This document shows positions 48,102-56,857 of a DNA stretch of 64,000 nt, in pieces. The notes below the pieces were generated by a model. The model ran no database searches. It had not been told where the DNA came from and worked only from the letters and a program-made list of their open reading frames with translations. Position numbers and translations under genes: made by a program. Source of the DNA: an uncultured Sphingomonadales bacterium (GTDB taxonomy: Bacteria; Pseudomonadota; Alphaproteobacteria; Sphingomonadales; Sphingomonadaceae); assembly GCA_903839675.1 (NCBI GenBank), contig CAIMDB010000007.1, positions 175,112 through 239,111 on the forward strand, read 5' to 3'. Numbering within the stretch: the stretch's first letter is position 1; each line of letters starts with the position of its first letter.

Positions 48102-50030
48102 ATGTCCAATTCCAACATCCCGAATCACGCTGCTGATCCGGAGGATGGCGGCCACCAAAGCCATGGCCCGCTGCATAAGTTGATGATCGCGGCGATCGGC
48201 ATCGTCTATGGCGACATCGGGACAAGCCCGATCTACGCTTTTCGCGAAACGTTCGCCGGCCACCACCCGATCACGCCTGATCAGCTGCACATTTATGGCG
48301 TGCTGAGCCTCATCTTCTGGTCGATGATGACAGTGGTGACGCTGAAGTACGTCACTGTCATCCTGCGCGCAGACAATAAGGGAGAGGGCGGAAGCCTTGC
48401 CCTGTTGGCGCTGATCAACCGTGAATCCTCTGGCAAAAGCTGGTCGGTGCCGATCGTGATGCTTGGCGTGTTCGCGACGGCTCTCTTCTATGGCGATTCG
48501 ATGATCACGCCGGCCATGTCGGTTTTGTCGGCCGCGGAAGGTCTGACAGTCGTCAATCCGGCGATGCAGCCGCTGGTCCTGCCGATTTCGGTGGCCATTC
48601 TGGTTGGACTTTTCGCGATACAATCCCGGGGCACGGCAAAGGTTGGCGCGTTGTTTGGGCCGATCATGATTGCGTATTTTACGACACTGGCTGTTCTAGG
48701 TCTGATGAAGATCGCCGAACTGCCGGAGATTTTGTGGTCATTGTCACCGGTTCATGCCGTGAGCTTCTTTGCCGACGATCCCCTGCGCGGCTTCCTTGCG
48801 CTCGGGTCAGTCGTTCTGGCGGTGACAGGTGCAGAAGCACTTTATGCGGACATGGGCCATTTTGGCCGCCGGCCCATCCGCCTGTCCTGGCTCTGGATCG
48901 TGCTGCCCGGGCTGATGCTCAATTATCTGGGTCAGGGCGCCATGATTATGCAGCTGTCGCCAGCCGAAGCAGGGGAGGCGATTAAGAATCCCTTCTTCCT
49001 GCTCGCGCCTGAAGATTTCCGTCTCGCGCTCGTTCTGCTCGCCATGCTCGCAACGATTATCGCAAGCCAAGCCGTCATTTCCGGCGCATTTTCTCTCACG
49101 CAGCAGGCAATCCAGTTGGGCTTTATGCCCCGGTTGCGCATCCAGCATACGAGTGAGAATGCGGCGGGCCAGATATATATTCCGGTCATCAACTGGGCGC
49201 TGATGGTGGCGGTCATTGTGCTTGTCCTGCAATTTGGCAGCTCCAGCAATCTTGCCTCTGCTTATGGTATTGCGGTTACGGGGGCGATGTTCATCGATAC
49301 CTGTCTGTTGGCGGTCCTGCTGCTCAGCATCTGGAAATGGAACCGTTGGTACATTGTCCCGCTGCTCGCATTATTCTTCATCGTCGATACGGCTTACTTC
49401 ACTGCAAACCTGACGAAGGTGCCGTCGGGCGGCTGGGTGCCGCTCGTCATCGGCCTGATCATTTTCACCTTCCTCACGACATGGTCGCGCGGCCGCAAGT
49501 TGATGATGGAACGCATGCGTGAAGCCGCGATGCCGGTGAAGGTGTTTATCAGTTCAGCTGCCAATTCCGCGACCCGCGTTCCGGGTACCGCTGTGTTCAT
49601 GACGTCGACGCCAGACGGCGTGCCGCACGCTTTGTTGCACAATTTGAAGCACAACAAGATTATCCATGAGCGGGTGATCTTGCTGACAGTCCAGATTCCC
49701 GGCGTGCCCTATGTTGACCCAGACCGGCGCTGCAAGATGGAAGATCTAGGGCAGGGCTTCCACCGCCTCATCTTGAAGTTCGGCTTCATGGAAGAGCCGG
49801 ACGTGCCCGCCGCCCTTGCTGGTATCACAGCCTGCGGCCCGCCCATCAAGATGATGGACACCAGCTTTTTCCTCGCCCGGCAGACGCTCCTGCCGTCGTC
49901 GCGGCCCGGCATGGCAATCTGGCGGGAAAAACTCTTTGCCTGGATGCTACGCAACGCGGAAAGTGCGATGGAGTTCTTCCGTCTGCCCACCAACCGCGTG
50001 GTGGAGCTCGGCAGTCAGGTCGAAATTTGA
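48102..50030 (+). CDS. kup: Low-affinity potassium transporter Kup
   Basis: A 642-residue KUP/HAK/KT transporter: 12 membrane helices and a C-terminal cytoplasmic domain. The family signature [18 protein letters not shown] opens the first helix and [11 protein letters not shown] follows. It imports K+ probably by proton symport. It is followed by a 2H phosphoesterase gene that starts within its stop codon. Confidence 0.96.
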   Translation: MSNSNIPNHAADPEDGGHQSHGPLHKLMIAAIGIVYGDIGTSPIYAFRETFAGHHPITPDQLHIYGVLSLIFWSMMTVVTLKYVTVILRADNKGEGGSLALLALINRESSGKSWSVPIVMLGVFATALFYGDSMITPAMSVLSAAEGLTVVNPAMQPLVLPISVAILVGLFAIQSRGTAKVGALFGPIMIAYFTTLAVLGLMKIAELPEILWSLSPVHAVSFFADDPLRGFLALGSVVLAVTGAEALYADMGHFGRRPIRLSWLWIVLPGLMLNYLGQGAMIMQLSPAEAGEAIKNPFFLLAPEDFRLALVLLAMLATIIASQAVISGAFSLTQQAIQLGFMPRLRIQHTSENAAGQIYIPVINWALMVAVIVLVLQFGSSSNLASAYGIAVTGAMFIDTCLLAVLLLSIWKWNRWYIVPLLALFFIVDTAYFTANLTKVPSGGWVPLVIGLIIFTFLTTWSRGRKLMMERMREAAMPVKVFISSAANSATRVPGTAVFMTSTPDGVPHALLHNLKHNKIIHERVILLTVQIPGVPYVDPDRRCKMEDLGQGFHRLILKFGFMEEPDVPAALAGITACGPPIKMMDTSFFLARQTLLPSSRPGMAIWREKLFAWMLRNAESAMEFFRLPTNRVVELGSQVEI

Positions 50031-50581
50031 TCGACGCGCTGGGCGCGCCCGGGCGGGCGGTTCCGCTTATTGTGACGGCGCTGATGGGGGATGCTGATTT
50101 CTCCTATTTTGATGGGCTGAGGCGCCGGCACTATCCGGCTGATCGCAACGTGTTACGCGCGCATCTGACGCTGTTTCATCACTTGCCGATGTCTATTGAA
50201 CACGAACTGTCGACCCATATCCGGCAGGTCACGAAGGATGTCGCACCTCAAGCGTCGCTGATCGGCCTTATGTCGCTGGGGCGTGGCGTGGCGTTCCGTG
50301 TTCGGAGCGATGAGCTAGACGCTATTCGCGCCGATATCGCCGATCGCTTTGCACCACTCCTCATTCCGCAGGATAAGGCCGGTTGGCGCCCCCATGTGAC
50401 CGTTCAGAACAAAGTCGATCCGCCGCTTGCGCGCACCCTGCTGGCGGAACTTGAACTTGGCTTCCAGCCGCGACCGATGCAAATCTCCGGACTCGCCGTC
50501 TGGCATTATTTAGGTGGGCCATGGCAACTGTCCGGGGCATGGCGTTTTGGAAGTGGCCATCCGATGCGCGCACCCGGTTGA
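50027..50581 (+). CDS. 2'-5' RNA ligase/2H phosphoesterase family protein
   Basis: A 184-residue protein with the two HxT motifs of the 2H phosphoesterase fold: His46-Leu-Thr48 (RAHLTLFHH) and His123-Val-Thr125 (RPHVTVQNK). Such enzymes cut or join 2'-5' or cyclic phosphodiester bonds in RNA. The TTG start at 50027 overlaps the kup stop (TTGA), so coupling to kup is likely. The physiological RNA target is unknown. Confidence 0.82.
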   Translation: MIDALGAPGRAVPLIVTALMGDADFSYFDGLRRRHYPADRNVLRAHLTLFHHLPMSIEHELSTHIRQVTKDVAPQASLIGLMSLGRGVAFRVRSDELDAIRADIADRFAPLLIPQDKAGWRPHVTVQNKVDPPLARTLLAELELGFQPRPMQISGLAVWHYLGGPWQLSGAWRFGSGHPMRAPG

Positions 50582-50636
50582 CCCAAAGCGCGTCGCTGCT
50601 TATAGGCGCGCTTCCCGACGCGTTTCGGACGTTTGG

Positions 50637-50713
50637 GGCGGAGTAGCTCAGTCGGTTAGAGCAGCGGAATCATAATCCGCGTGTCGGGGGTTCGAGTCCC
50701 TCCTCCGCTACCA
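50637..50713 (+). tRNA. tRNA-Met (anticodon CAT), elongator type
   Basis: A 77-nt cloverleaf with CCA encoded at 50711-50713. The acceptor GGCGGAG pairs with CTCCGCT (first pair G-T). The anticodon stem GCGGA/TCCGC encloses ATCATAA, giving CAT. The T-loop is TTCGAGT. Lack of an initiator-type mismatch and overall similarity to alphaproteobacterial elongator tRNA-Met favour Met. A lysidine-modified tRNA-Ile(CAT) cannot be excluded by anticodon alone. Confidence 0.88.
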
Positions 50714-51024
50714 TTTCAGACGGTCTCGTGCCGAAGTCAGCCTGTCTGGCGGAACACACATCCAACTTCGATCAAATTGATCTCGGCGGCTTTGACCAAG
50801 GGTTTAGCTAGCCAATCGAGATTTAAGCTCATCCCAGATTGTCGACCGGCCTTCCCATTGAACCAATCTGGCCGCGAAAGATCACGCGCCAGCACGATTT
50901 TGTGCGAGAGAATCAAAGAAATGTTGGGCGTTCAGGCAATTGGTTGACCCTTTTGCCCCGGACGCCTCTCTCATTCGGGTTTGCTGCCCGAGATTAAACG
51001 GGGCTCTTGCGGGCCTGGAGGCAA
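50714..51024. other. Intergenic region upstream of the CHAT/TPS operon
   Basis: This 311-nt gap between tRNA-Met and the CHAT gene has no convincing coding frame. It contains a 13-bp perfect dyad GATCAAATTGATC at 50770-50782 that could be an operator, and a TTGACC at 50944-50949 without a good -10 match. It must hold the promoter of the five-gene operon, which I cannot pinpoint. Confidence 0.45.
50770..50782. promoter_or_regulatory. 13-bp perfect dyad, possible operator
   Basis: GATCAAATTGATC is symmetric about its central A. It lies 255 nt before the CHAT gene start and 57 nt after the tRNA. It does not match the FNR consensus orientation. It may be a regulator site, but a chance palindrome of this size is possible. 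Confidence 0.25.
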
Positions 51025-54000
51025 ATGTTGTTGCGCGGCGGGCGAGATTGGCTTGGATTAAAAGGCGTTTTGGGATCTTTGCTCGGGCGAAGGCCCAACG
51101 CAGACGCTTGGGCGCGGTTGGCGCCTCCCCAAACCAGCCGTTCCGTGTTTTTTGGGGCCTTGCTTCTCGCCCTTTTGGTCGTCGTCAGACCTCTTGATGT
51201 CCGCGCGGCGACAGACGCTGCCGCACAGCCTCCTTTAAGAACGCTTCTCGGCGAATCTTGCGTCACCAAAATGGGAGCAAACGCTCCTGCGGCGCGGCAG
51301 CTCTCACCAGATCTTGATCTTTTGTGCGGCGACATTGAAAGTGGCAGGTTGACATTCTCGCTCGTTGGGTCTCAAGGCACCAGCTTGGCTGAGATTTTCG
51401 GGTCGAGCCGGCAGCGCAGTCTCATCGACAAGCGGCTTGAATGCGAACTGGGCCGGGCCATGAAAGATGGCACGTTCGACGTGTTGACGATTGCCTGCCG
51501 TCAGCGCAGCGACGGTTGGCCAATTGTGGTGCTTGCACGTGCTGAAGACAATATTCTGCGCGTGGCGGAAGGATCCGCATCAGCTTATCCCGCGTTGCGG
51601 ATCATGATGGGCCTACCTTCGTTGACGGGGTCTGATGCCGAACAGGCGAACCTCGTCCGGGCACTCTGGTCGCTTCCCATTAAAATTGGCAGTGGGGCCG
51701 ATCAATCCGCGATTAAGGCTGTGCTCCGGCAGGCGCGGACCGCATCCGGCCAGTCTGACTATGGCGTGGCCGAGGCGGGGTTCAGACGCGCTCTCGAATT
51801 GCAGATCCGTATTTTCGGGGAAGATGACCTCGCGACCAATGATATTCTTATGGACTTGGCGATGTCCGTCAGCGCGCAGGGCCGGCATGATGAGGCAGAG
51901 GCGCTGCTCAACCGCGCTGCGCTGATTGTTGAAAAGTCACCCAAGGCTGCCGATCGCGCACGGTTAACTGCCTATCGTGCGTTTATCGCGGCAAATAAGC
52001 GGGATTATGACGCTGCTTTGGTCCAGGCGCGTGCATCAACGGCGCAATGGCGTGACATTGCTGCCAAAGCGGCGTCTGCCGGCGCAGTGCCGGGGATGCC
52101 CTCTGCCGGGGGCGCTTCTGAGGCAGAGGCAGAGCTTTCTATGGCATTGAACCTGGAAGCGAGCATGCTGCTGCGCACAGGAGACGTGACGAGCGCCTAT
52201 GCCAGCGTTGGGGAAGCCATGCTGGGTATCAAAAAGGCAGAGGGTGAGCCGCGCTGGTGGGAAGCGGACATTCTGGTCACGCTTGGCAATGTTAGTAGCG
52301 CTCAAGGGCGCCTTTCTGCTGCGGAAGCTTATCTGAAGCGCGCCCTTGCGATTCGCCAGCAGGTCTTTGGAGAAGGCGTGGCCACGCTGCAGGCCCGCAT
52401 CGCCTTGGCCCGCGCTTATCAGTCAGAACATATGAGCGTTTCGGCCATTATTGTGTTTCGTGAGGCCATGGCTGTGGCGAAAACGCTTCCGAAGGCCAGC
52501 GTTCCGTTTAGCGCTGAGGACATTATTCCCTTTTTCGACGCGGTCGCAGAGGAAGCCGCGCGTTATGAAGATCCAAAAGCGCGGCTGGGACTCTATGCCG
52601 AAGTCTTTGATTCTGTGCAGTTGACGCGCTCGCCTCTGTTTGATCGGTCCATGGCCCTTACATCGGCACGGCGTTCTGCAGGTGATCCAGAACTGGCGGC
52701 ACTCCTGCGTCAGTTGGAAACTGCGACCCAGAAAGAGCGGGAATTGCGCGTTCAACTCGCGACTGAACAATCGCTGCCCGTGCAGGAACGGAGCGCCGCT
52801 GCTGAGGATCAATATTCAGCCGACATTGCCGCCCAAGGCAAAGTGATTGCTGATCTCCGTCAAGATCTGGCCAAGCGGTTTCCGAACTTTGCATCAATGA
52901 CAGATGTAGTCGTTCCAAAGCTGGACGACGTACGTAGCCGTCTGCGACAGGATGAAGGGCTCCTGTCCTTTGTCATTGGGCGGGATCGGTCCTTCGCCCA
53001 GCTTATGACGAAGGACGGCATTTCTCTCGCTGCTATTCCGGCAGGGGAGGCGGCACTGCAAGAGGCGGTCGCGCGGCTGCGGCGCGGGCTGGAAATTCAA
53101 GGCAGAAGCGTCAACGACTTTGACCTTGAAGCCGCCCATGATCTGTACGGGACCCTATTTGGCGAGCTTTCCGCGGATTTGGCGCAGATGAAGCGGCTTG
53201 TGGTGGTTCCATCGGGGCCATTAGCGAACCTGCCCTTTGCATTGCTCGTCACCCAGCCGCCGCAGGCCAGCCAGTATAGCACCGCGCGCTGGTTGGTGAA
53301 GGATCTGAACGTTTCCTACAGCCCGACAATCGCCAGCTTCGTTGCGCTCCGCTCGACGCGTCTTACAGGCACCCATGCCCGCACTCTGCTGGCCTTTGGG
53401 AACCCTGTTCTGGCCCCACCCAGCGTGGTGCGGCAGTTGGCGCCTGTTGAGGTGAAGCTTGGAAATGATTGCGGCGCGAATGGCATCGTGCCTGCGTCAC
53501 TCCTTCGCTCCCTTTCATCTTTGCCAGATACGGAGCGGGAAATTGGAGAAGTCGCCCGGATCCTGAGGGCGGACAAGAAGGACGTTCTATTGGGGGCGCA
53601 AGCGAATGAGGCTGCGCTCCGCGACCGCAATTTGGCCAACTATCGAATTCTCTATTTTGCGACGCACGGTTTGTTGCCAAGCGAGCTCAAATGTCAGGCG
53701 CAACCCGGTGTTGTGCTGACACCGCCTGCGCAGACACCAACGTTCGCTGAGCTTGATGGGCTTCTGGATGCCAGTGAGATTTCCAGCCTGTCTATCCCGG
53801 CCGACCTTGTCGTGCTGTCGGCGTGCAATACTGCCGCGTCTGGAAAGGCCAATGGCGGTGAATCGCTCTCTGGTCTTGCCTCCGCCTTCTTTCAGGCAGG
53901 CGCGCGAAGCTTGGTCGTTTCTCATTGGCAAGTCCCATCGGCTGCAACCAGCGCGCTGATGTCTGCAATGTTCAACGTCATGGGTGAGGCCAAAGCGACT

Positions 54001-54138
54001 TCGGTCGATGAGGCTTTGCAGGCGGCACAAGCACGTCTCTTCACCAATCCGGCGACGGCACATCCCTTCTTCTGGGCCGCGTTCGTCGTCATCGGGGATG
54101 GTCTTACGACACCGCTTTCAGAAGAGGCGAAGCAATGA
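51025..54138 (+). CDS. Exported TPR-CHAT domain (caspase-like) protein
   Basis: A 1037-residue protein. A long positively charged N-region (about 48 residues) precedes a hydrophobic core SVFFGALLLALLVVV and a VRA-AT site, so export or membrane anchoring is likely. Residues from about 230 to 500 contain tetratricopeptide-like helices (AEAGFRRALELQIRIFGEDD; AEAYLKRALAIRQQVFGEG). A coiled region follows near 560-620. The C-terminal CHAT domain has the catalytic dyad His881 (YFATHGLLP) and Cys934 (VLSACNTAASG), with GESLSGLASAFFQAGARSLVVSHW. ATG 51025 has TGGAGG just upstream. It opens a five-gene coupled operon. The protease target is unknown. Confidence 0.9.
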   Translation: MLLRGGRDWLGLKGVLGSLLGRRPNADAWARLAPPQTSRSVFFGALLLALLVVVRPLDVRAATDAAAQPPLRTLLGESCVTKMGANAPAARQLSPDLDLLCGDIESGRLTFSLVGSQGTSLAEIFGSSRQRSLIDKRLECELGRAMKDGTFDVLTIACRQRSDGWPIVVLARAEDNILRVAEGSASAYPALRIMMGLPSLTGSDAEQANLVRALWSLPIKIGSGADQSAIKAVLRQARTASGQSDYGVAEAGFRRALELQIRIFGEDDLATNDILMDLAMSVSAQGRHDEAEALLNRAALIVEKSPKAADRARLTAYRAFIAANKRDYDAALVQARASTAQWRDIAAKAASAGAVPGMPSAGGASEAEAELSMALNLEASMLLRTGDVTSAYASVGEAMLGIKKAEGEPRWWEADILVTLGNVSSAQGRLSAAEAYLKRALAIRQQVFGEGVATLQARIALARAYQSEHMSVSAIIVFREAMAVAKTLPKASVPFSAEDIIPFFDAVAEEAARYEDPKARLGLYAEVFDSVQLTRSPLFDRSMALTSARRSAGDPELAALLRQLETATQKERELRVQLATEQSLPVQERSAAAEDQYSADIAAQGKVIADLRQDLAKRFPNFASMTDVVVPKLDDVRSRLRQDEGLLSFVIGRDRSFAQLMTKDGISLAAIPAGEAALQEAVARLRRGLEIQGRSVNDFDLEAAHDLYGTLFGELSADLAQMKRLVVVPSGPLANLPFALLVTQPPQASQYSTARWLVKDLNVSYSPTIASFVALRSTRLTGTHARTLLAFGNPVLAPPSVVRQLAPVEVKLGNDCGANGIVPASLLRSLSSLPDTEREIGEVARILRADKKDVLLGAQANEAALRDRNLANYRILYFATHGLLPSELKCQAQPGVVLTPPAQTPTFAELDGLLDASEISSLSIPADLVVLSACNTAASGKANGGESLSGLASAFFQAGARSLVVSHWQVPSAATSALMSAMFNVMGEAKATSVDEALQAAQARLFTNPATAHPFFWAAFVVIGDGLTTPLSEEAKQ

Positions 54139-54896
54139 CCCAGGTCCGGACTTTTTTGTCGCTGGCAGTTGGCAGTCTCCTATCTGCCCAAGCCTGCCTT
54201 GCTGCGCCCATGACCGTCGTTGAAGCACGTGGCGGGGGCCTACGTCCCGGCATGCGCGTCGACAGTGCGGCAAAAATCCAGTTGAAGGATGGGGAGCGGG
54301 TGACGATCATCGGTGCGGATGGCCGCGCCGTGACGCTCCGCGGGATTTATGCAGGCGTGATTGCCAAGGGTGGTGGTGGCGGGACGCAAAACCCGCGCGC
54401 GGCGCTCGCAGCACTTATCTCCACGCGGAATGACCGGGCAAGCCAAGTCGGGGCCGTGCGCGCAGGTGCCAATGCAGCGCCTCTGCCAGATCCTTGGCTC
54501 ATTGATATCTCCCGCCCCGGTGCCCGCTGTATTCGTGAGGGTGAGCGCCCCGTCTGGTGGCGTCCTGATGCCACCGAACAAACCCCGTTCACAGTCTATC
54601 CGATTGACCGATCCTGGCGGGCTGACTTCGCTTGGCAGTCCGGACAGGACCGGATGCTTGCGCCCGACCTTGCCAAATTGGACGGCGTGAAAACCTTCCT
54701 GATCGCTGTACCCGGGCAAGACAATGCCATCAGCATCAACATGATCCCCAAGGACGTGACGGACCCCTTGGTGCTCAGTTCATGGATGCTGGAAAAGGCC
54801 TGCGTGCAGCAGGCGGATGCCTATTTTCGCTTGATCCAGAAAGATCTCGATCAGCCCCAATCCCCACCGGCGCTTTCTGCAAGGACTTCTGAATGA
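54135..54896 (+). CDS. Exported protein of unknown function, weakly FecR-like
   Basis: A 253-residue protein with a signal peptide (residues 1-23, ending CLA-AP). The early part, LRPGMRVDSAAKIQLKDGERVTIIG followed by GRAVTLRG, has the beta-strand rhythm of FecR-type domains, which often pair with CHASE2 proteins. I regard this as weak resemblance. The rest has a WWRPDATEQ segment, a later cysteine, and no recognised motif. It overlaps both neighbours by 4 nt (ATGA), so it is made in step with the CHAT protein and the cyclase. Confidence 0.65.
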   Translation: MTQVRTFLSLAVGSLLSAQACLAAPMTVVEARGGGLRPGMRVDSAAKIQLKDGERVTIIGADGRAVTLRGIYAGVIAKGGGGGTQNPRAALAALISTRNDRASQVGAVRAGANAAPLPDPWLIDISRPGARCIREGERPVWWRPDATEQTPFTVYPIDRSWRADFAWQSGQDRMLAPDLAKLDGVKTFLIAVPGQDNAISINMIPKDVTDPLVLSSWMLEKACVQQADAYFRLIQKDLDQPQSPPALSARTSE

Positions 54897-56857
54897 GCAA
54901 GGCGCAAAAACAGGCGTTATCTGCCGTACTGATCGCTATTCTGGCGGCGGTGATGGCGGTGTGTGCGGTGCGATATTTCTCGCCGCTCACCAATCTTGAA
55001 AACAAGATGGCCGATATCCGCGTTGCGGCCATGCAGAAGCCGATGGAGCCATCGAAGGACGTCGTCGTCGTTGCGATCAACGAAGATACGTTGACGGCTT
55101 TCCCCTATCGTTCGCCTGTCGATCGTGGCTTTCTGGCCGATCTGATCACGCAATTGTCTGCCAAGGGCGCAAAGGTCATCGGCGTCGACGTCATTGTCGA
55201 CCAGCCGACCGAGCCTGAAAAGGATGCGCAGTTGAAGGCGGTGCTCGACACCACATCAACGCCGCTCTTCATGAGCTACACATCGTCCCCAAACATCGTC
55301 AATCAGGATCAGTTGGCCTTCCTCAACGCCTTTGTGCGCGCCGACCAGCGCGCCGAAGCCAATTTGCTCTCTGATCCCTTCGATGGCCTTGTCCGCCGCA
55401 TCAATCCGGGTGGAGAGATGCAAAAGGGCAAGTTGGTGGATACGGGCGCGCATCCCGCTGGCTTCGTGCGAAAGGCAGTGACGCTTTTTGGCGGGAAAGC
55501 CCCGCTCACGCCGGCAGAGATTGCATGGCGTCCGCGTCCCGACGCTGAAACGCAGCCATTCCCAAGTTTTCCCGCCCAGTTTGTCTCTGTCCTTCCGGAT
55601 GAGTTTTTCCGGGACAAGATCGTCCTTGTCGGCGCAACTCTGTCTATCACCGATCGCCACCGCACGCCGCTGTCGATCATTGATGACGGGGATCAGGGCA
55701 ACATGCCCGGCGTCTTCATTCAGGCGCATGGCATCAGCCAGATTTTGGAAGGTCGCGCACCTCCTAAGATGCCATTCAACGGTGTTGTTTCGCTGACCGC
55801 GCTGTTTGCGGCTCTTGGGGTTGCTGTCAGCCTGTTCAAGCGCGGTATTGTCTTCAACGTTGGCGTCGGTCTGGTGCTTGTCGGGTCCTATTGGGTCGGC
55901 GCTGTCATTGGCTTTGGCTATGGCCTTCCAATGGTGCCGCTGATCGGTCCTTCGATCGCCTTTGCGCTGTCGATCTGGATGATGGACGTGTTCATCGGGC
56001 GCGCCGAACGCAAGCAGCGGGAATTCGTTCAAGGCACATTCTCTCGCTATGTGTCACCGGCGGTGGTCGATCAGCTGGTTAAAAACCCAAGCTCGGTCAG
56101 CATTTCCGGCGACCGTCAGGAAGCGACCTTCATCTTCACGGACATTGCAGGCTTTACGACCACGTCGGAACTGCTGGGCGCGGAAGAGCTTTCCGACGTT
56201 CTCAACGAATATCTGGACGGCGCGTGCGAAATCATCCTCAAATATGAAGGCACGATCGACAAGTTCATCGGGGATGCCATCATGGCCATCTTCAATGCAC
56301 CCATTCGGCAGACCGACCACGCAGAGCGCGCAGTGCGCTGCGCGCTGGAACTGGACGCCTATGCAGAAGCGTTCCGTAAGGATCGCAATGCCCGTGACAT
56401 TCCCATCGGGGTGACGCGGATCGGCATCCACACCGGTCAAGCGGTGATCGGCAATTTCGGATCGCAATCCCGGATGGATTTCACAGCCTTGGGTGACACG
56501 GTCAACACGGCCGCGCGCACCGAGGGCGTAAACAAGTATTTCGGCACGCGGGTCTGTTGCACCGAAGATGCCGTCGAACGCTGCCCTAATTTGAAGTTCC
56601 GCCAGATCGGGGACATTGTGTTGAAGGGTAAGACGACGCCGACAGGGCTCTACAGTCCTATTGCGGAAACGGAAGATCCGGCAATGATCCAAGGCTATGG
56701 CGCGGCCTATGCCTTGTTGACGTCAGAAGGCACCGGGGCGGAAGCCGCCTTCCGCGATTTGGCAGTTGCCTTCCCGGAGGACCCCATTGTCCAGTTCCAT
56801 GTCAAGCGCATGGACAACGGCATTGTATCGGCACGGGTGGTGATGGATGACAAATAA
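54893..56857 (+). CDS. CHASE2-domain class III adenylate cyclase
   Basis: A 654-residue membrane protein. A first helix (residues 8-28) leads to a periplasmic CHASE2 sensor (VVVVAINEDTL, VIGVDVIVDQP), then three helices around 295-375, then a cytoplasmic class III cyclase. Metal-binding Asp417 (FTDIAGFT) and Asp461 (KFIGDAIMA) are present, as are base-specifying Lys457 and Thr531, the pair known in cyanobacterial adenylate cyclases, and Asn538/Arg542 for transition-state binding. It should be active and make cAMP in response to an envelope signal. It overlaps the upstream gene by 4 nt and the tpsB-like gene by 11 nt. Confidence 0.9.
   Translation: MSKAQKQALSAVLIAILAAVMAVCAVRYFSPLTNLENKMADIRVAAMQKPMEPSKDVVVVAINEDTLTAFPYRSPVDRGFLADLITQLSAKGAKVIGVDVIVDQPTEPEKDAQLKAVLDTTSTPLFMSYTSSPNIVNQDQLAFLNAFVRADQRAEANLLSDPFDGLVRRINPGGEMQKGKLVDTGAHPAGFVRKAVTLFGGKAPLTPAEIAWRPRPDAETQPFPSFPAQFVSVLPDEFFRDKIVLVGATLSITDRHRTPLSIIDDGDQGNMPGVFIQAHGISQILEGRAPPKMPFNGVVSLTALFAALGVAVSLFKRGIVFNVGVGLVLVGSYWVGAVIGFGYGLPMVPLIGPSIAFALSIWMMDVFIGRAERKQREFVQGTFSRYVSPAVVDQLVKNPSSVSISGDRQEATFIFTDIAGFTTTSELLGAEELSDVLNEYLDGACEIILKYEGTIDKFIGDAIMAIFNAPIRQTDHAERAVRCALELDAYAEAFRKDRNARDIPIGVTRIGIHTGQAVIGNFGSQSRMDFTALGDTVNTAARTEGVNKYFGTRVCCTEDAVERCPNLKFRQIGDIVLKGKTTPTGLYSPIAETEDPAMIQGYGAAYALLTSEGTGAEAAFRDLAVAFPEDPIVQFHVKRMDNGIVSARVVMDDK

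Noticed and set aside
50770..50782. FNR/CRP-type binding site
   Set aside because: The half-sites are in the wrong order and spacing for TTGAT-N4-ATCAA or the CRP consensus.
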